Assembly: GCA_030603365.1 (NCBI GenBank) | Contig: JAUVXV010000014.1 | Location: 1-64,000 of the forward strand | Source of the DNA: Candidatus Heimdallarchaeota archaeon | GTDB lineage: Archaea > Asgardarchaeota > Heimdallarchaeia > Heimdallarchaeales > Heimdallarchaeaceae | Length of the DNA stretch: 64,000 nt | Direction of reading: 5' to 3' | Shown here: positions 49,898 through 59,325 of the stretch, one piece after another | Position numbering within the stretch: the first letter of the stretch is position 1 | How the letters are laid out: the number at the start of each line of letters is the position of its first letter | Notes under the pieces: generated by a model | What the model was told of the DNA's origin: nothing | What the model saw: the letters and a program-made list of their open reading frames with translations, nothing else | The model's database searches: none | Made by a program: the position numbers and the translations under genes

Positions 49898-49935
49898 AGT
49901 GTTCTTGAAATGGTGAATAAAATGAAAAGAACACT
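49898..49935. repeat. Perfect 9-bp inverted repeat AGTGTTCTT-N20-AAGAACACT
   Basis: Between the serine hydrolase stop and the recombinase start. Confidence 0.6.
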
Positions 49936-49946
49936 ACTTTGATACC

Positions 49947-51398
49947 TTAATCTTCCTCCAACTCTATAGTTTTCTTATGTAAAATGTGTCTTTCCCAATC
50001 GAAAGTAATTTCACCATCGTCATGTTTTGTAAAAGGTACATCCATCTTACCATACTCGGTGATGACATAGAAGTCCATCACTTCTGGTTTATCATTTTTT
50101 GGTATAAGAGGTGTCGAATGTTTATCAAACCAATTCTCATCTGTGAGAAATAACAGTCCATTTCTGCTTTGTATTTCCATTGTTATTGTTTTCTTATAAG
50201 CTTCATATTTCCCAGAGAGTACTCGATAGTGTTTTCTGCGTTTGTAGAGGGGCATGTCTTCGTCAGGGTCTTTTCCGAGAAGTAATGCAAACGCAGTTAG
50301 TATTAGGTGTTCAGGAGTCCAGTTAACATTCTGGAGCTGTGCATAGGTAAGATTTAACTCGGGTATGAAACCTACCCAACCACCAGAAACACCAGACATT
50401 CCCCCATGAACATATAATCTATGACCGAAGAAATTTTCGTGAATCTTCCAGCCATAGCCGTAAGCAGCATTAGAATTTGGATAATAGTTCAAGTACTGAG
50501 CTTGAATATTATTGTTATGGGATTGCCACATTTCTTTGATTAAAGATTCTTCCAAAATTCTGTTTCCATTAAATTCTCCACCATCAATATGACATTGTAG
50601 AAAATTAGTAATTTCCTTTGCACTGGAGATTAATCCTCCTGAACCAGAGATAAAGGGACCAGATAAGAGGTTTTTAGGAGCTCGTTTGATCTTCTTGTCC
50701 TGCAATCCAAAATTAAATCCTCGAGAAATATCCTCATCTTCTTCAGCGGTCTTTCTAAAGAAAGTGCTTCTATTCATTCCTAAAGGTTGTAGGATTTTCT
50801 CTGTAATATACTCTTCAAATGGTTGTTTAGATAGTTTTTCTATAAGTTGTCCAAGTAAGACAAAACCGGCATTGAAGTAGTAATATTTCTTATTAGGTGA
50901 ACTTAGAATTTCACTCTGAGCATCATTTATGTGAAAGTAGAAATCATCCCAATTCCCCATTGGGAAGATAGGAGCGTTAGCTTGATATAAGTCCTGATTC
51001 ATCTGGGAAAAATAAAATGTCATTAAAGATGGAATACCAGAAGCGTGACTCATCAAGTGTCGAATCTTTATTGGATCAGATTCTAACCCAATTTTAACAG
51101 GTATATATTTTGAAATTGGGTCATCAATATTCAGTAACCCAGCTTCTTGTAATTGCAAAACCCCGAGACATGTGATAGATTTTGTAATAGATGATATTCC
51201 AAATAGAGTATTAGGAGTTGTTGCCTTAACATCACCTTTTTCTCTCACTCCAAAACATCTCTGATATAATGGTTTTTTATCCTGAGTGATTAAGATTGAT
51301 ATTCCAGGAACTTTCAAATTTCGCATAACTTTGACTACTTCTCTATCAAATTTATCCTTGAATTTAGTGAAATCTATGTCTCGTGTGTTCATTATCAT
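49947..51398 (-). CDS. Serine hydrolase, beta-lactamase/D-aminopeptidase (class C-like) family
   Basis: FGISSITKSITCLGVLQ (SxxK), YYFNAGFVLLGQLIEKLS (YxN), YVHGGMSGVSGG. Confidence 0.88.
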   Translation of the reverse strand: MIMNTRDIDFTKFKDKFDREVVKVMRNLKVPGISILITQDKKPLYQRCFGVREKGDVKATTPNTLFGISSITKSITCLGVLQLQEAGLLNIDDPISKYIPVKIGLESDPIKIRHLMSHASGIPSLMTFYFSQMNQDLYQANAPIFPMGNWDDFYFHINDAQSEILSSPNKKYYYFNAGFVLLGQLIEKLSKQPFEEYITEKILQPLGMNRSTFFRKTAEEDEDISRGFNFGLQDKKIKRAPKNLLSGPFISGSGGLISSAKEITNFLQCHIDGGEFNGNRILEESLIKEMWQSHNNNIQAQYLNYYPNSNAAYGYGWKIHENFFGHRLYVHGGMSGVSGGWVGFIPELNLTYAQLQNVNWTPEHLILTAFALLLGKDPDEDMPLYKRRKHYRVLSGKYEAYKKTITMEIQSRNGLLFLTDENWFDKHSTPLIPKNDKPEVMDFYVITEYGKMDVPFTKHDDGEITFDWERHILHKKTIELEED

Positions 51399-51420
51399 TC
51401 ACGCTCTTATGAATAGTTAT

Positions 51421-51453
51421 TATGTTTAGTTTTTAACGCTTTTGCTAAACATA
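51421..51453. promoter_or_regulatory. Operator 1: TATGTTTAG-N15-CTAAACATA
   Basis: 9-bp perfect arms; followed by BRE/TATA-like ccccgaaatacttatata before the SBP gene. Confidence 0.7.
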
Positions 51454-51555
51454 TGTTTTTTTCCCCGAAATACTTATATATTTCTGAAGAATTGCTATAA
51501 TAGTCTTTGATGAACTAATCAAAGGCAAGGAAAAAAATAAAGGATTGATAAAAAA

Positions 51556-53313
51556 TTGAAAAATAAATTATTAATCGCAACAGCAATTCTATTTGCTGGG
51601 ATTATATTGACATCTTCATCTATGTCTGTCCTTGCTCAAGATGACCCTTTTGTTGGCGGTTCTGTTACCGTTGCTAGTGGAACAGATCCACTTACACTTA
51701 ATCCGTTAACATATGGTTCAATCTATGAAGGATATATCATAGATTTCGTATATGATGCACTTATAAATCTCGACACTGAAAACAATCCAATAGGTGGTTT
51801 GGCTTCATCTTGGGAAAACAGTTTAGATAACACTTTATGGAACTTCACAATTAGAACAGGTGCAGTATGGCACGATGGAATTCCACTTACCTTAGACGAT
51901 ATAGAATACACATGGAATCTAAAACTAAGTGATCCTGGTCTCCCACGTAGAAGTTGGATGTTTGATGACTTAATTGGTATAACTAAGTTTACAGCTGAGA
52001 ATAAAATTCAAGTAGAATTTGATTTTTCACCAAAAGAAGCTGATGTACTCTTAGATTTTGCAACTGGTACTATCTTACCTGAACACATTTGGGAAGATGT
52101 TGTTGATATTTACACTTTCAACAATGAAGCACCAATTGGAAGTGGTCCATTCGTATTTGAACAATGGGAAACAGGACAATTCATCAAATTATCTAGAAAT
52201 CCTAACTACTTCCTTGAAGGTCCATGGATTGAAGAATTAATAATTCAACTAATTCCTTCAACTGAGTCCCAATACTACGCCTTAAGTACTGGTGAAATAG
52301 AAATGATGGGCGGTCCTCCACCAGAATTAGAAGCTTTAGCAAAGGTGGATCCAAACATTGAAGTACACGAATTTTACCAAGATTATATTATGTACTTAAC
52401 CATGAACCAGAGAAGATACCCAAATAATGTTCTAGAATTCAGACAAGCCGTTCTAACAGGAATTAACAGAGATGAAATAGTAGATATTGCTCGTTATGGT
52501 CGTGGGCTAACTTGTCCAGCCTCAATGAGTTTACCATATGGTCCGTACTATAATCCAGATATTCCTACCTATGACTATAATGTTGCAGTAGCTAATGCGC
52601 TCCTAGATAGTATTGGATTTACAGATGACATTGGTAGCGATGGTATTAGAGAGGATGCTAATGACACAGATCTTTCATTTGAGTTGATGGTTTCTGCTGA
52701 AGCTCAAGAATCAGTTGATACAGCTAAACTAATCCAAGACTACATGGCCGATATTGGTGTTGAAGTCACTCTTGTACCAATCTTATTTGACCTACTATGG
52801 ACTTATGTTGGTGGTCCTGGAGGAACTTACCCTGATAAATACGACTATGACTGGGCATTTCTTGGTTGGGTAGGCTTTTGGAGTGATTTCTATCCAAACT
52901 GGGCATATTGGATGTTTAGTGCTGACAGATGGTGGGGATCAGATGAAGTCAACATTCCTGGTTGGTCAGGAACCCCAAAAGATGATGTAACCCAACTTTG
53001 TGACGATATATTGTATACAGTTGATGAAAATGTAATCAAGGAAAAACTTGATGAAATTCAGTTGATTGTAGCAACCGATCTACCTTACATACCAATTAAC
53101 GTACTTGGTGGTGTAGCTCTATATAGAATCGACGAATTCGCTGGTTATATTATGGGTAATACAACTGGTCCAGATAATTGGCAAACTTGGCTTAATCTAC
53201 ATCTGATTGAACCAATAGCTACTGAAGGTGCTCCAGCATTCGCAATAATTACTGCAGTTGTTGCAGTAATGACAACAGTTGGAACTATCAAATTACGAAG
53301 ACGTAAAAAATAA
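51556..53313 (+). CDS. Oligopeptide/dipeptide ABC transporter substrate-binding protein (SBP family 5), TTG start
   Basis: GTDPLTLNPLTYGSIYEGYIIDFVYDALINLD...LASSWENSLDNTLWNFTIRTGAVWHDGIPLTLDDIEYTW; C-terminal TM and RRRKK. Confidence 0.93.
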   Translation: MKNKLLIATAILFAGIILTSSSMSVLAQDDPFVGGSVTVASGTDPLTLNPLTYGSIYEGYIIDFVYDALINLDTENNPIGGLASSWENSLDNTLWNFTIRTGAVWHDGIPLTLDDIEYTWNLKLSDPGLPRRSWMFDDLIGITKFTAENKIQVEFDFSPKEADVLLDFATGTILPEHIWEDVVDIYTFNNEAPIGSGPFVFEQWETGQFIKLSRNPNYFLEGPWIEELIIQLIPSTESQYYALSTGEIEMMGGPPPELEALAKVDPNIEVHEFYQDYIMYLTMNQRRYPNNVLEFRQAVLTGINRDEIVDIARYGRGLTCPASMSLPYGPYYNPDIPTYDYNVAVANALLDSIGFTDDIGSDGIREDANDTDLSFELMVSAEAQESVDTAKLIQDYMADIGVEVTLVPILFDLLWTYVGGPGGTYPDKYDYDWAFLGWVGFWSDFYPNWAYWMFSADRWWGSDEVNIPGWSGTPKDDVTQLCDDILYTVDENVIKEKLDEIQLIVATDLPYIPINVLGGVALYRIDEFAGYIMGNTTGPDNWQTWLNLHLIEPIATEGAPAFAIITAVVAVMTTVGTIKLRRRKK

Positions 53314-53323
53314 TTTAATGGAA

Positions 53324-53362
53324 CTAAGGTATTGAACCTTAGATTCTTTTTATTTTTCTTTT
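53324..53362 (+). terminator. Intrinsic-type terminator after the SBP gene
   Basis: CTAAGGT-attga-ACCTTAG followed by attctttttatttttctttt. Confidence 0.6.
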
Positions 53363-53377
53363 AAAACTTATCAAAAA

Positions 53378-53412
53378 TAATGTTTAGTTTAATATTGTTT
53401 ATCTAAACATTA
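53378..53412. promoter_or_regulatory. Operator 2: TAATGTTTAG-N15-CTAAACATTA
   Basis: 10-bp perfect arms; followed by BRE/TATA-like cccgaaaaatttaaaag before the permease gene. Confidence 0.7.
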
Positions 53413-53476
53413 AGTATAACCCGAAAAATTTAAAAGTATTTCAAATAAAGAAGGTACAACCATTGGAGATTATAAT

Positions 53477-55024
53477 ATGAGTTTGAGAGAAGTTGAAGTA
53501 AAAGAAGGATTCTTCCGTAAAACAAAGAATTTTCCTTATTTCATTGCTGCAGGATCTTTACCTTTAATATTTACAATTAGTGCAATAATTATAGGTGTTA
53601 TTGCTTCTTTGGCAACACCTCAAAACATTGAATCATACTTCAATACCAGAGCTATTTTGTTTAGGGGAAGAACCTTTTTGGAGATGGGAAGAAGATTGAT
53701 TTACAGCCCGTCTATTGTGCTAGGTGGAACTGCATCAATACCCATGTGGATGGCACTTGGCTCTGCTATTTTTACCCTCATTTTTACCTGTGTATTTGTT
53801 TATACTGTGAAAAAAGACATAATGGAAGAACACCGAAGATTATTTAAGGTGTCTTCAGGTGCGTTTTGGTTACTCAATGTCATTTTAATTTTAGGAGAAT
53901 TAATTAAAATAACTATTCCAGATTTTATAACCACTGGACATCCTACTTATCTTGCTAAAACTATTCTTGAAATCATTAGTATATCCACAATTATACTTCT
54001 TATTTGGTCTTATTATGTATGGAAACATATTAACTGGAGGATTGTGAGATATATTGCGAAAAAAGTGTTTTTCGCTCTTGTAGCTTATTACGTTGCCATA
54101 ACTATTGTATTCATTATTTACAGAGTTATGCCTGGTGATCCCACGTTTATTTTTGCTACTCAAAGAGATGTTGATCCAAGTGTAACGCAAGCATTGATTG
54201 AGCGATGGGGATTAGATGAACCTCTTTGGAATCAATATTGGATTTATATTAGAAATGTTCTTTCTGGAAATCTCGGTTATTCATATCTTCACATGAAATA
54301 TGTCAATGTGATAATTGCAGATTATGTTCCTTGGTCACTTCTTCTTTTAGGGACTGCATTCGTTCTTAATTCTGTGATTGGAATAGTTCTAGGTGCTGTT
54401 GTAGCTTGGAGAAGAGGATCAAAACTCGATTCAGCTTTTGTACTAACATATAATGTCTATAATGCAATTCCGCTCTTCTTTGTAGGAATGATATTTATTG
54501 CAGTTTTTGGTTTTATGGCGAGAGATAGAGGTTGGTTAATTTACTTTCCAATCTATGGGTCTTATTCCGCTTCATTTACAGGAGGAGGTTTTATGAAATT
54601 CCTAGATATTCTCTGGCACATGTTTTTACCATTAGTGGTTTTGATGTTATATGGAGTTTTAGGCTGGTCTTGGTTCATGCGAGGGAATTTAATCAATGTA
54701 AAAACAGAAGATTATATTCAAACTGCTAAAGCAAAAGGACTAAATGATAATCAAGTCCTTTTCAAACATGGGTTCAGAAACGCAGCTTTGCCTGTTATAA
54801 CCTCCATTGGAATGAGTTTTGGTGGATTGATTGGAGGAGCAGTGTTAGTGGAAACGGTATTTGCGTACAAAGGAATGGGTACGCTTATTTTTGGTGCAAT
54901 TCAAAATAAAGATTACCAATTACTGATGGGGACTTTCATCATTATAGCAGGAATAACTCTTCTAGGTCTTCTCATAGCTGAGGTCTTGTATGGATTTGTT
55001 GATCCACGAATTAAAGCAGAATAG
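53477..55024 (+). CDS. Oligopeptide ABC transporter permease, DppB/OppB-like, with ~190-aa N-terminal membrane extension
   Basis: Standard domain from IAKKVFFALVAYYVAITIVFIIYRVMPGDP; TAKAKGLNDNQVLFKHGFRNAALPVITSIG (EAA-like loop). Confidence 0.92.
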   Translation: MSLREVEVKEGFFRKTKNFPYFIAAGSLPLIFTISAIIIGVIASLATPQNIESYFNTRAILFRGRTFLEMGRRLIYSPSIVLGGTASIPMWMALGSAIFTLIFTCVFVYTVKKDIMEEHRRLFKVSSGAFWLLNVILILGELIKITIPDFITTGHPTYLAKTILEIISISTIILLIWSYYVWKHINWRIVRYIAKKVFFALVAYYVAITIVFIIYRVMPGDPTFIFATQRDVDPSVTQALIERWGLDEPLWNQYWIYIRNVLSGNLGYSYLHMKYVNVIIADYVPWSLLLLGTAFVLNSVIGIVLGAVVAWRRGSKLDSAFVLTYNVYNAIPLFFVGMIFIAVFGFMARDRGWLIYFPIYGSYSASFTGGGFMKFLDILWHMFLPLVVLMLYGVLGWSWFMRGNLINVKTEDYIQTAKAKGLNDNQVLFKHGFRNAALPVITSIGMSFGGLIGGAVLVETVFAYKGMGTLIFGAIQNKDYQLLMGTFIIIAGITLLGLLIAEVLYGFVDPRIKAE

Positions 55025-55033
55025 GTGTAAAAA

Positions 55034-57073
55034 ATGGAAGAACAAGAATCAAAAAGTGTAAGAAAAATAATGATTTATTGGGTATTATCTTCAATCCTCT
55101 TCATTTTAGATGCAGTTTTAAATGCAATACCTGCTTATAAAAGTCCAACTACAAATAGAATATTACCTCATTTACAACTAGGTATTGAAACACCGATTTT
55201 AATTAATCAAAATTATCTTGTTTGGGGGATTATAAATTTTATCGGTTTAGCTTCAATTATTGGTTTAATGATTGTAATTTTGAGACCCCAGAAAAGTAAA
55301 GACATATACTTTATTGGTTTAATTCCTTTAGCATTATCAATTGTTTCAATGACCTTTGGAGTACCAAAGTTTTGGGGTATACTGTCACTTATCTTTACTC
55401 TGTTAATTGCTTATCATTCATTAAAACTCACAGGAAGAGCTAAGCAAGGGTTCAGTCTTATAAATAGAGTAATCTTTCAAAATGCAAAGATTGTTACAGG
55501 AATAATATGGTCGATAACATCAGTTTCTCTTTTACTTGATGCAGTTCTACGTGCATTTCCTGAAAGTCAAGTAGATGGTATTTCTCATCTATTTCGAGGA
55601 GTGATAGACTGCATAGGTGCTGCATTTATTCTTTTTGCGATTTTAATGTTAAACAAAAACATATCTAAGCGAATCAAGTTTTGGATTGGGATTGGACCAT
55701 TTGCAGCAACGATTATTGGATTCTTAGTTGGGTTCCCATTTTCAATGACTTCAATATGGATGTGGGTTGCGATTGTATTTAGTATTTTAACTTTGGTGAA
55801 TTTCGCTAAACTCTATGGAGAAGTAAAGGATATTCCTCGATTCATTAAAAAGATGAATGCTATGTTTTGGATTTTTGCTGGTATTATGGCACTTGTTAAT
55901 TTGTCAACTGTTTCCTTCCCTCTCTATTTTAAACACCATTATCTAAATTACCTTGCTTGGGGGATATTTGACATTGTTGTAGCAATTTCGATGTTGACTC
56001 CAATTATTTTGGCTATATTCAAATTTACACCAAAAAATTGGATCTATACAGCTTTAGGTTCAAGTCCCTTAATTCTTAGTATTCCAGGTTTAGTGCTTGG
56101 GATTATTACTAAAAAGAGTTCAATATGGATGTGGCTTTCTCTTGTTTTTGGTTTCTTCGCATGCTTATTTGCATTCTTAATATCAGGAAATCCAAATAAT
56201 CAACAAAGAAGAGTGAACAAATGGCAAAAAACTTGGGGTGTTTTCAAGAAAAACTGGATGGGTATCTCAGGACTCATCCTCATATCTGTAATAGTTATTC
56301 TTGCAATAGGGGGGTCAAGATTGACAAAATGGGATCCTGATTCTTATGGAGAAAGTCCTATTCTTGAATCACCAAGTCTTACTCACATTCTTGGAACAAA
56401 TCGCTATGGTCAAGACGTATTCACAGTACTATTAGATAGTTTGAGTATATCATTGTTAATAGGAGTTATTGCAGGTAGTGTAACGGTGATACTCGGAACG
56501 ATGATAGGTGTTGCAAGTGCATATTTAGGAGGATGGGTTGACAATATCATTATGCGTATAACAGATGTTGTATTGGTATTACCTGCACTACCTCTGATGT
56601 TAGTTCTAGCATCTTTGCCATTTCTTTTTGGTAAAGTTCATTGGTCAGTCATAGCGGTAGTTTACATTGTTGTATTTTGGCCCGTATCTGCCAGACTCAT
56701 TAGAGGTCAAGCACTATCCATTAAAGAGAGAGCATTTGTTACAAGTGCGAAATCATCAGGAGCAGGTTCAGGATACATTATTTTCAAACACATATTACCT
56801 AATGTTTTTCCTCTAATGCTTACAATGGTTATAACTTCCATGAGGCAAGCAATTCTATACGAATCATTCTTATCTTATCTTGGCCTGGGAGATCCTCTAA
56901 ACTGGACTCTAGGACAAATGCTCTATATTGCACAGCAGCAAGCAGCTTTGTCATCTGGAGCTTGGTGGATGTTCTTTCCACCTGGTATAGCAATTGGTCT
57001 GATTACTCTGAGTTTTGCTTTCATTGGAATGGCTTTAGATGAAATAGTAAATCCACGATTAAGAAAACGGTGA
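55034..57073 (+). CDS. Oligopeptide ABC transporter permease, DppC/OppC-like, with triplicated N-terminal membrane module
   Basis: C-terminal half FKKNWMGISGLILI...HILGTNRYGQDVF...AKSSGAGSGYIIFKHILPNVFPL; ~390 extra N-terminal residues. Confidence 0.92.
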   Translation: MEEQESKSVRKIMIYWVLSSILFILDAVLNAIPAYKSPTTNRILPHLQLGIETPILINQNYLVWGIINFIGLASIIGLMIVILRPQKSKDIYFIGLIPLALSIVSMTFGVPKFWGILSLIFTLLIAYHSLKLTGRAKQGFSLINRVIFQNAKIVTGIIWSITSVSLLLDAVLRAFPESQVDGISHLFRGVIDCIGAAFILFAILMLNKNISKRIKFWIGIGPFAATIIGFLVGFPFSMTSIWMWVAIVFSILTLVNFAKLYGEVKDIPRFIKKMNAMFWIFAGIMALVNLSTVSFPLYFKHHYLNYLAWGIFDIVVAISMLTPIILAIFKFTPKNWIYTALGSSPLILSIPGLVLGIITKKSSIWMWLSLVFGFFACLFAFLISGNPNNQQRRVNKWQKTWGVFKKNWMGISGLILISVIVILAIGGSRLTKWDPDSYGESPILESPSLTHILGTNRYGQDVFTVLLDSLSISLLIGVIAGSVTVILGTMIGVASAYLGGWVDNIIMRITDVVLVLPALPLMLVLASLPFLFGKVHWSVIAVVYIVVFWPVSARLIRGQALSIKERAFVTSAKSSGAGSGYIIFKHILPNVFPLMLTMVITSMRQAILYESFLSYLGLGDPLNWTLGQMLYIAQQQAALSSGAWWMFFPPGIAIGLITLSFAFIGMALDEIVNPRLRKR

Positions 57074-57077
57074 TGAT

Positions 57078-58187
57078 ATGGTATTACTTGATGTCAAAAA
57101 TCTTAGAACTTATTTCGATACTAAACTTGGTTCAGTGAAAGCTGTTGACGATGTCAGTTTTCAATTGAAAAGAGGAGAGGTTCTTGGTCTCGCGGGTGAA
57201 TCAGGATGTGGAAAAACAACAACCTGTCTTTCTATTATGCGTATGATTGAATCTCCTGGCAGAATCTTAGGTGGTGAAATTAGTTATGAATTTACACCTT
57301 CAGTTATAAAATCATATGATGGATTTTATGACAGATATTTGTATGATAAAGTAAAACCTGCTAGGGAAAGTAAAAAAGAATCCACCTTATTTGATGAAGC
57401 TGTTATTGATAACATTCTCTTAAAAAGAGGTATAAAAGATAGATCTAACAATTTATTAGATTTAACTGAAGCAGAAATGAGAAGAATCAGAGGTAAACAT
57501 ATTGCTATGATATTTCAAGGAGCTATGAATGCGCTTAATCCTGTTCATAGAGTAGGAAACCAGATAAAAGAAGCAATTATCATTCATAACCCAGATATTG
57601 ACTACAAAGAAGCTTGGAGTAAGGTAATAAATATCTTAGAGACGGTAGGAATAGATTCTTCCAGGGCCAGAGATTACCCTCATCAATTAAGTGGAGGAAT
57701 GAAACAGAGAGCATTGATAGCAATGGCACTTGTTAATAATCCACAGATTGTTATTGCAGACGAACCAGTAACAGCACTGGATGTAATCGTTCAATCTCAG
57801 GTTCTTAAAGCTACGAAGGAATTACAAAGACAATTTGATCTATCCATGATAATGATTACTCATGATCTCTCAGTTATAGCAGAAGTATGTGAAACACTTG
57901 CTATTATGTATGCAGGCAGGATGGTGGAATATGGAAAACTAAGGGACGTTTACAAAGAACCATTACATCCATATACAGAAGCACTAATAAGTGCGTTTCC
58001 AAGCATAACAGGTCCAAAAACAGAACTTTATGATATCGGAGGACTACCTCCAGACTTGAGAAATCCCCCTAGTGGTTGTCGATTTCATCCAAGATGCTCT
58101 AAAGTTATGCCAATCTGCAGTAAAGAAGCACCTAGAACAACAAAAATTAGAGATGGATATGTCTTATGTCATTTATATCAAGATTAG
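57078..58187 (+). CDS. Oligopeptide ABC transporter ATPase, DppD/OppD-like
   Basis: GESGCGKTTTC Walker A, LSGGMKQRALIAMAL signature, VIADEPVTALD Walker B, CRFHPRC. Confidence 0.95.
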   Translation: MVLLDVKNLRTYFDTKLGSVKAVDDVSFQLKRGEVLGLAGESGCGKTTTCLSIMRMIESPGRILGGEISYEFTPSVIKSYDGFYDRYLYDKVKPARESKKESTLFDEAVIDNILLKRGIKDRSNNLLDLTEAEMRRIRGKHIAMIFQGAMNALNPVHRVGNQIKEAIIIHNPDIDYKEAWSKVINILETVGIDSSRARDYPHQLSGGMKQRALIAMALVNNPQIVIADEPVTALDVIVQSQVLKATKELQRQFDLSMIMITHDLSVIAEVCETLAIMYAGRMVEYGKLRDVYKEPLHPYTEALISAFPSITGPKTELYDIGGLPPDLRNPPSGCRFHPRCSKVMPICSKEAPRTTKIRDGYVLCHLYQD

Positions 58188-58199
58188 GAGAGGAAAAAG

Positions 58200-59309
58200 A
58201 TGTCTGAAAGTGAAGTGGTAATTGAAACTATAAATCTGAAAAAACTCTTCCCAATATATGGAACCATATTTAAAACAGTCACTGGTGGACAACAACATGT
58301 TCATGCTGTTGATGGAGTTTCTTTTAAAATATATAAAGGTGAAACTTTTGGTCTTGTAGGAGAAAGTGGGTGCGGAAAATCAACCACAGGTTTACTAATC
58401 CTTCAGCTTTTAGATAGAACAAGTGGAGAGATTTACTTCAAGGGAATTGAAACTTCTGAATATACCAGGAAACAATTGTTGTTAGGTTCGATTGAGAGCT
58501 TTGGTAAATTTCTTATTCGTAAAAGAAAATGGGAAGAAGTAAAAGAAACATATAAACAATATTCTTCACAAGTAAAATTATTTAGAAAGAACATACAAAT
58601 AGTTTTTCAGAATCCGTATGAATCTCTAAGTCCTCGTTTCAATGTTCTAGATACAATTGCAGAACCTTTAAGATTAATGAATATAATTGAAGATGAAGCT
58701 GAACTTGAAAAAGTGGTTATTAGTGAATTGGAGGAAGTGGGGCTTATACCAGCAACAGATTTTCTGGATAGATACCCACATGAACTTAGTGGAGGACAAA
58801 GACAAAGAGTTGGTGTAGCTAGAGCGTTTATTTTAGATCCAGAATTCGTTGTAGCGGATGAACCAGTTTCTATGCTTGATGTTTCTATTCGAGTTGGAGT
58901 TCTAAAGATTATGCGTGAGTTAACTGTAAGAAGAGGAACAGGTTTTCTTTTCATTACACATGATCTCGCTCTTGCACGGCATATGTGTGACAGAATAGCT
59001 GTAATGTATTTAGGTAGAATTGTTGAACAAGGGCCAACTGAGGAGCTCATTAGAAAGCCATTACATCCTTATACAAAAGCTCTCATCAAAGCAGTACCTA
59101 CTGCAGATCCAGATGCAAGACGAACAGAAGATCTTCCAATTACTGGTGAAGTTCCAAGTGGTATAGATATTCCAATGGGATGTAGGTTCCATCCTAGATG
59201 TCCTTATGTAGTAGATGAATGTAAACAAACAGATCCTGCTTTAGAGCAAGCTAAAGGAAATCATCTTGTGGCTTGTATCAGGTTCAAAGAAATAAACGAT
59301 TTGAAATAA
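58200..59309 (+). CDS. Oligopeptide ABC transporter ATPase, DppF/OppF-like
   Basis: GESGCGKSTTG, LSGGQRQRVGVARAF, VVADEPVSMLD, CRFHPRC. Confidence 0.95.
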   Translation: MSESEVVIETINLKKLFPIYGTIFKTVTGGQQHVHAVDGVSFKIYKGETFGLVGESGCGKSTTGLLILQLLDRTSGEIYFKGIETSEYTRKQLLLGSIESFGKFLIRKRKWEEVKETYKQYSSQVKLFRKNIQIVFQNPYESLSPRFNVLDTIAEPLRLMNIIEDEAELEKVVISELEEVGLIPATDFLDRYPHELSGGQRQRVGVARAFILDPEFVVADEPVSMLDVSIRVGVLKIMRELTVRRGTGFLFITHDLALARHMCDRIAVMYLGRIVEQGPTEELIRKPLHPYTKALIKAVPTADPDARRTEDLPITGEVPSGIDIPMGCRFHPRCPYVVDECKQTDPALEQAKGNHLVACIRFKEINDLK

Positions 59310-59325
59310 AGAATGAAGACAAGAA

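Noticed and set aside
58607-59050. 147-aa minus-strand ORF
   Set aside because: Antisense to the OppF-like ATPase; shadow ORF.
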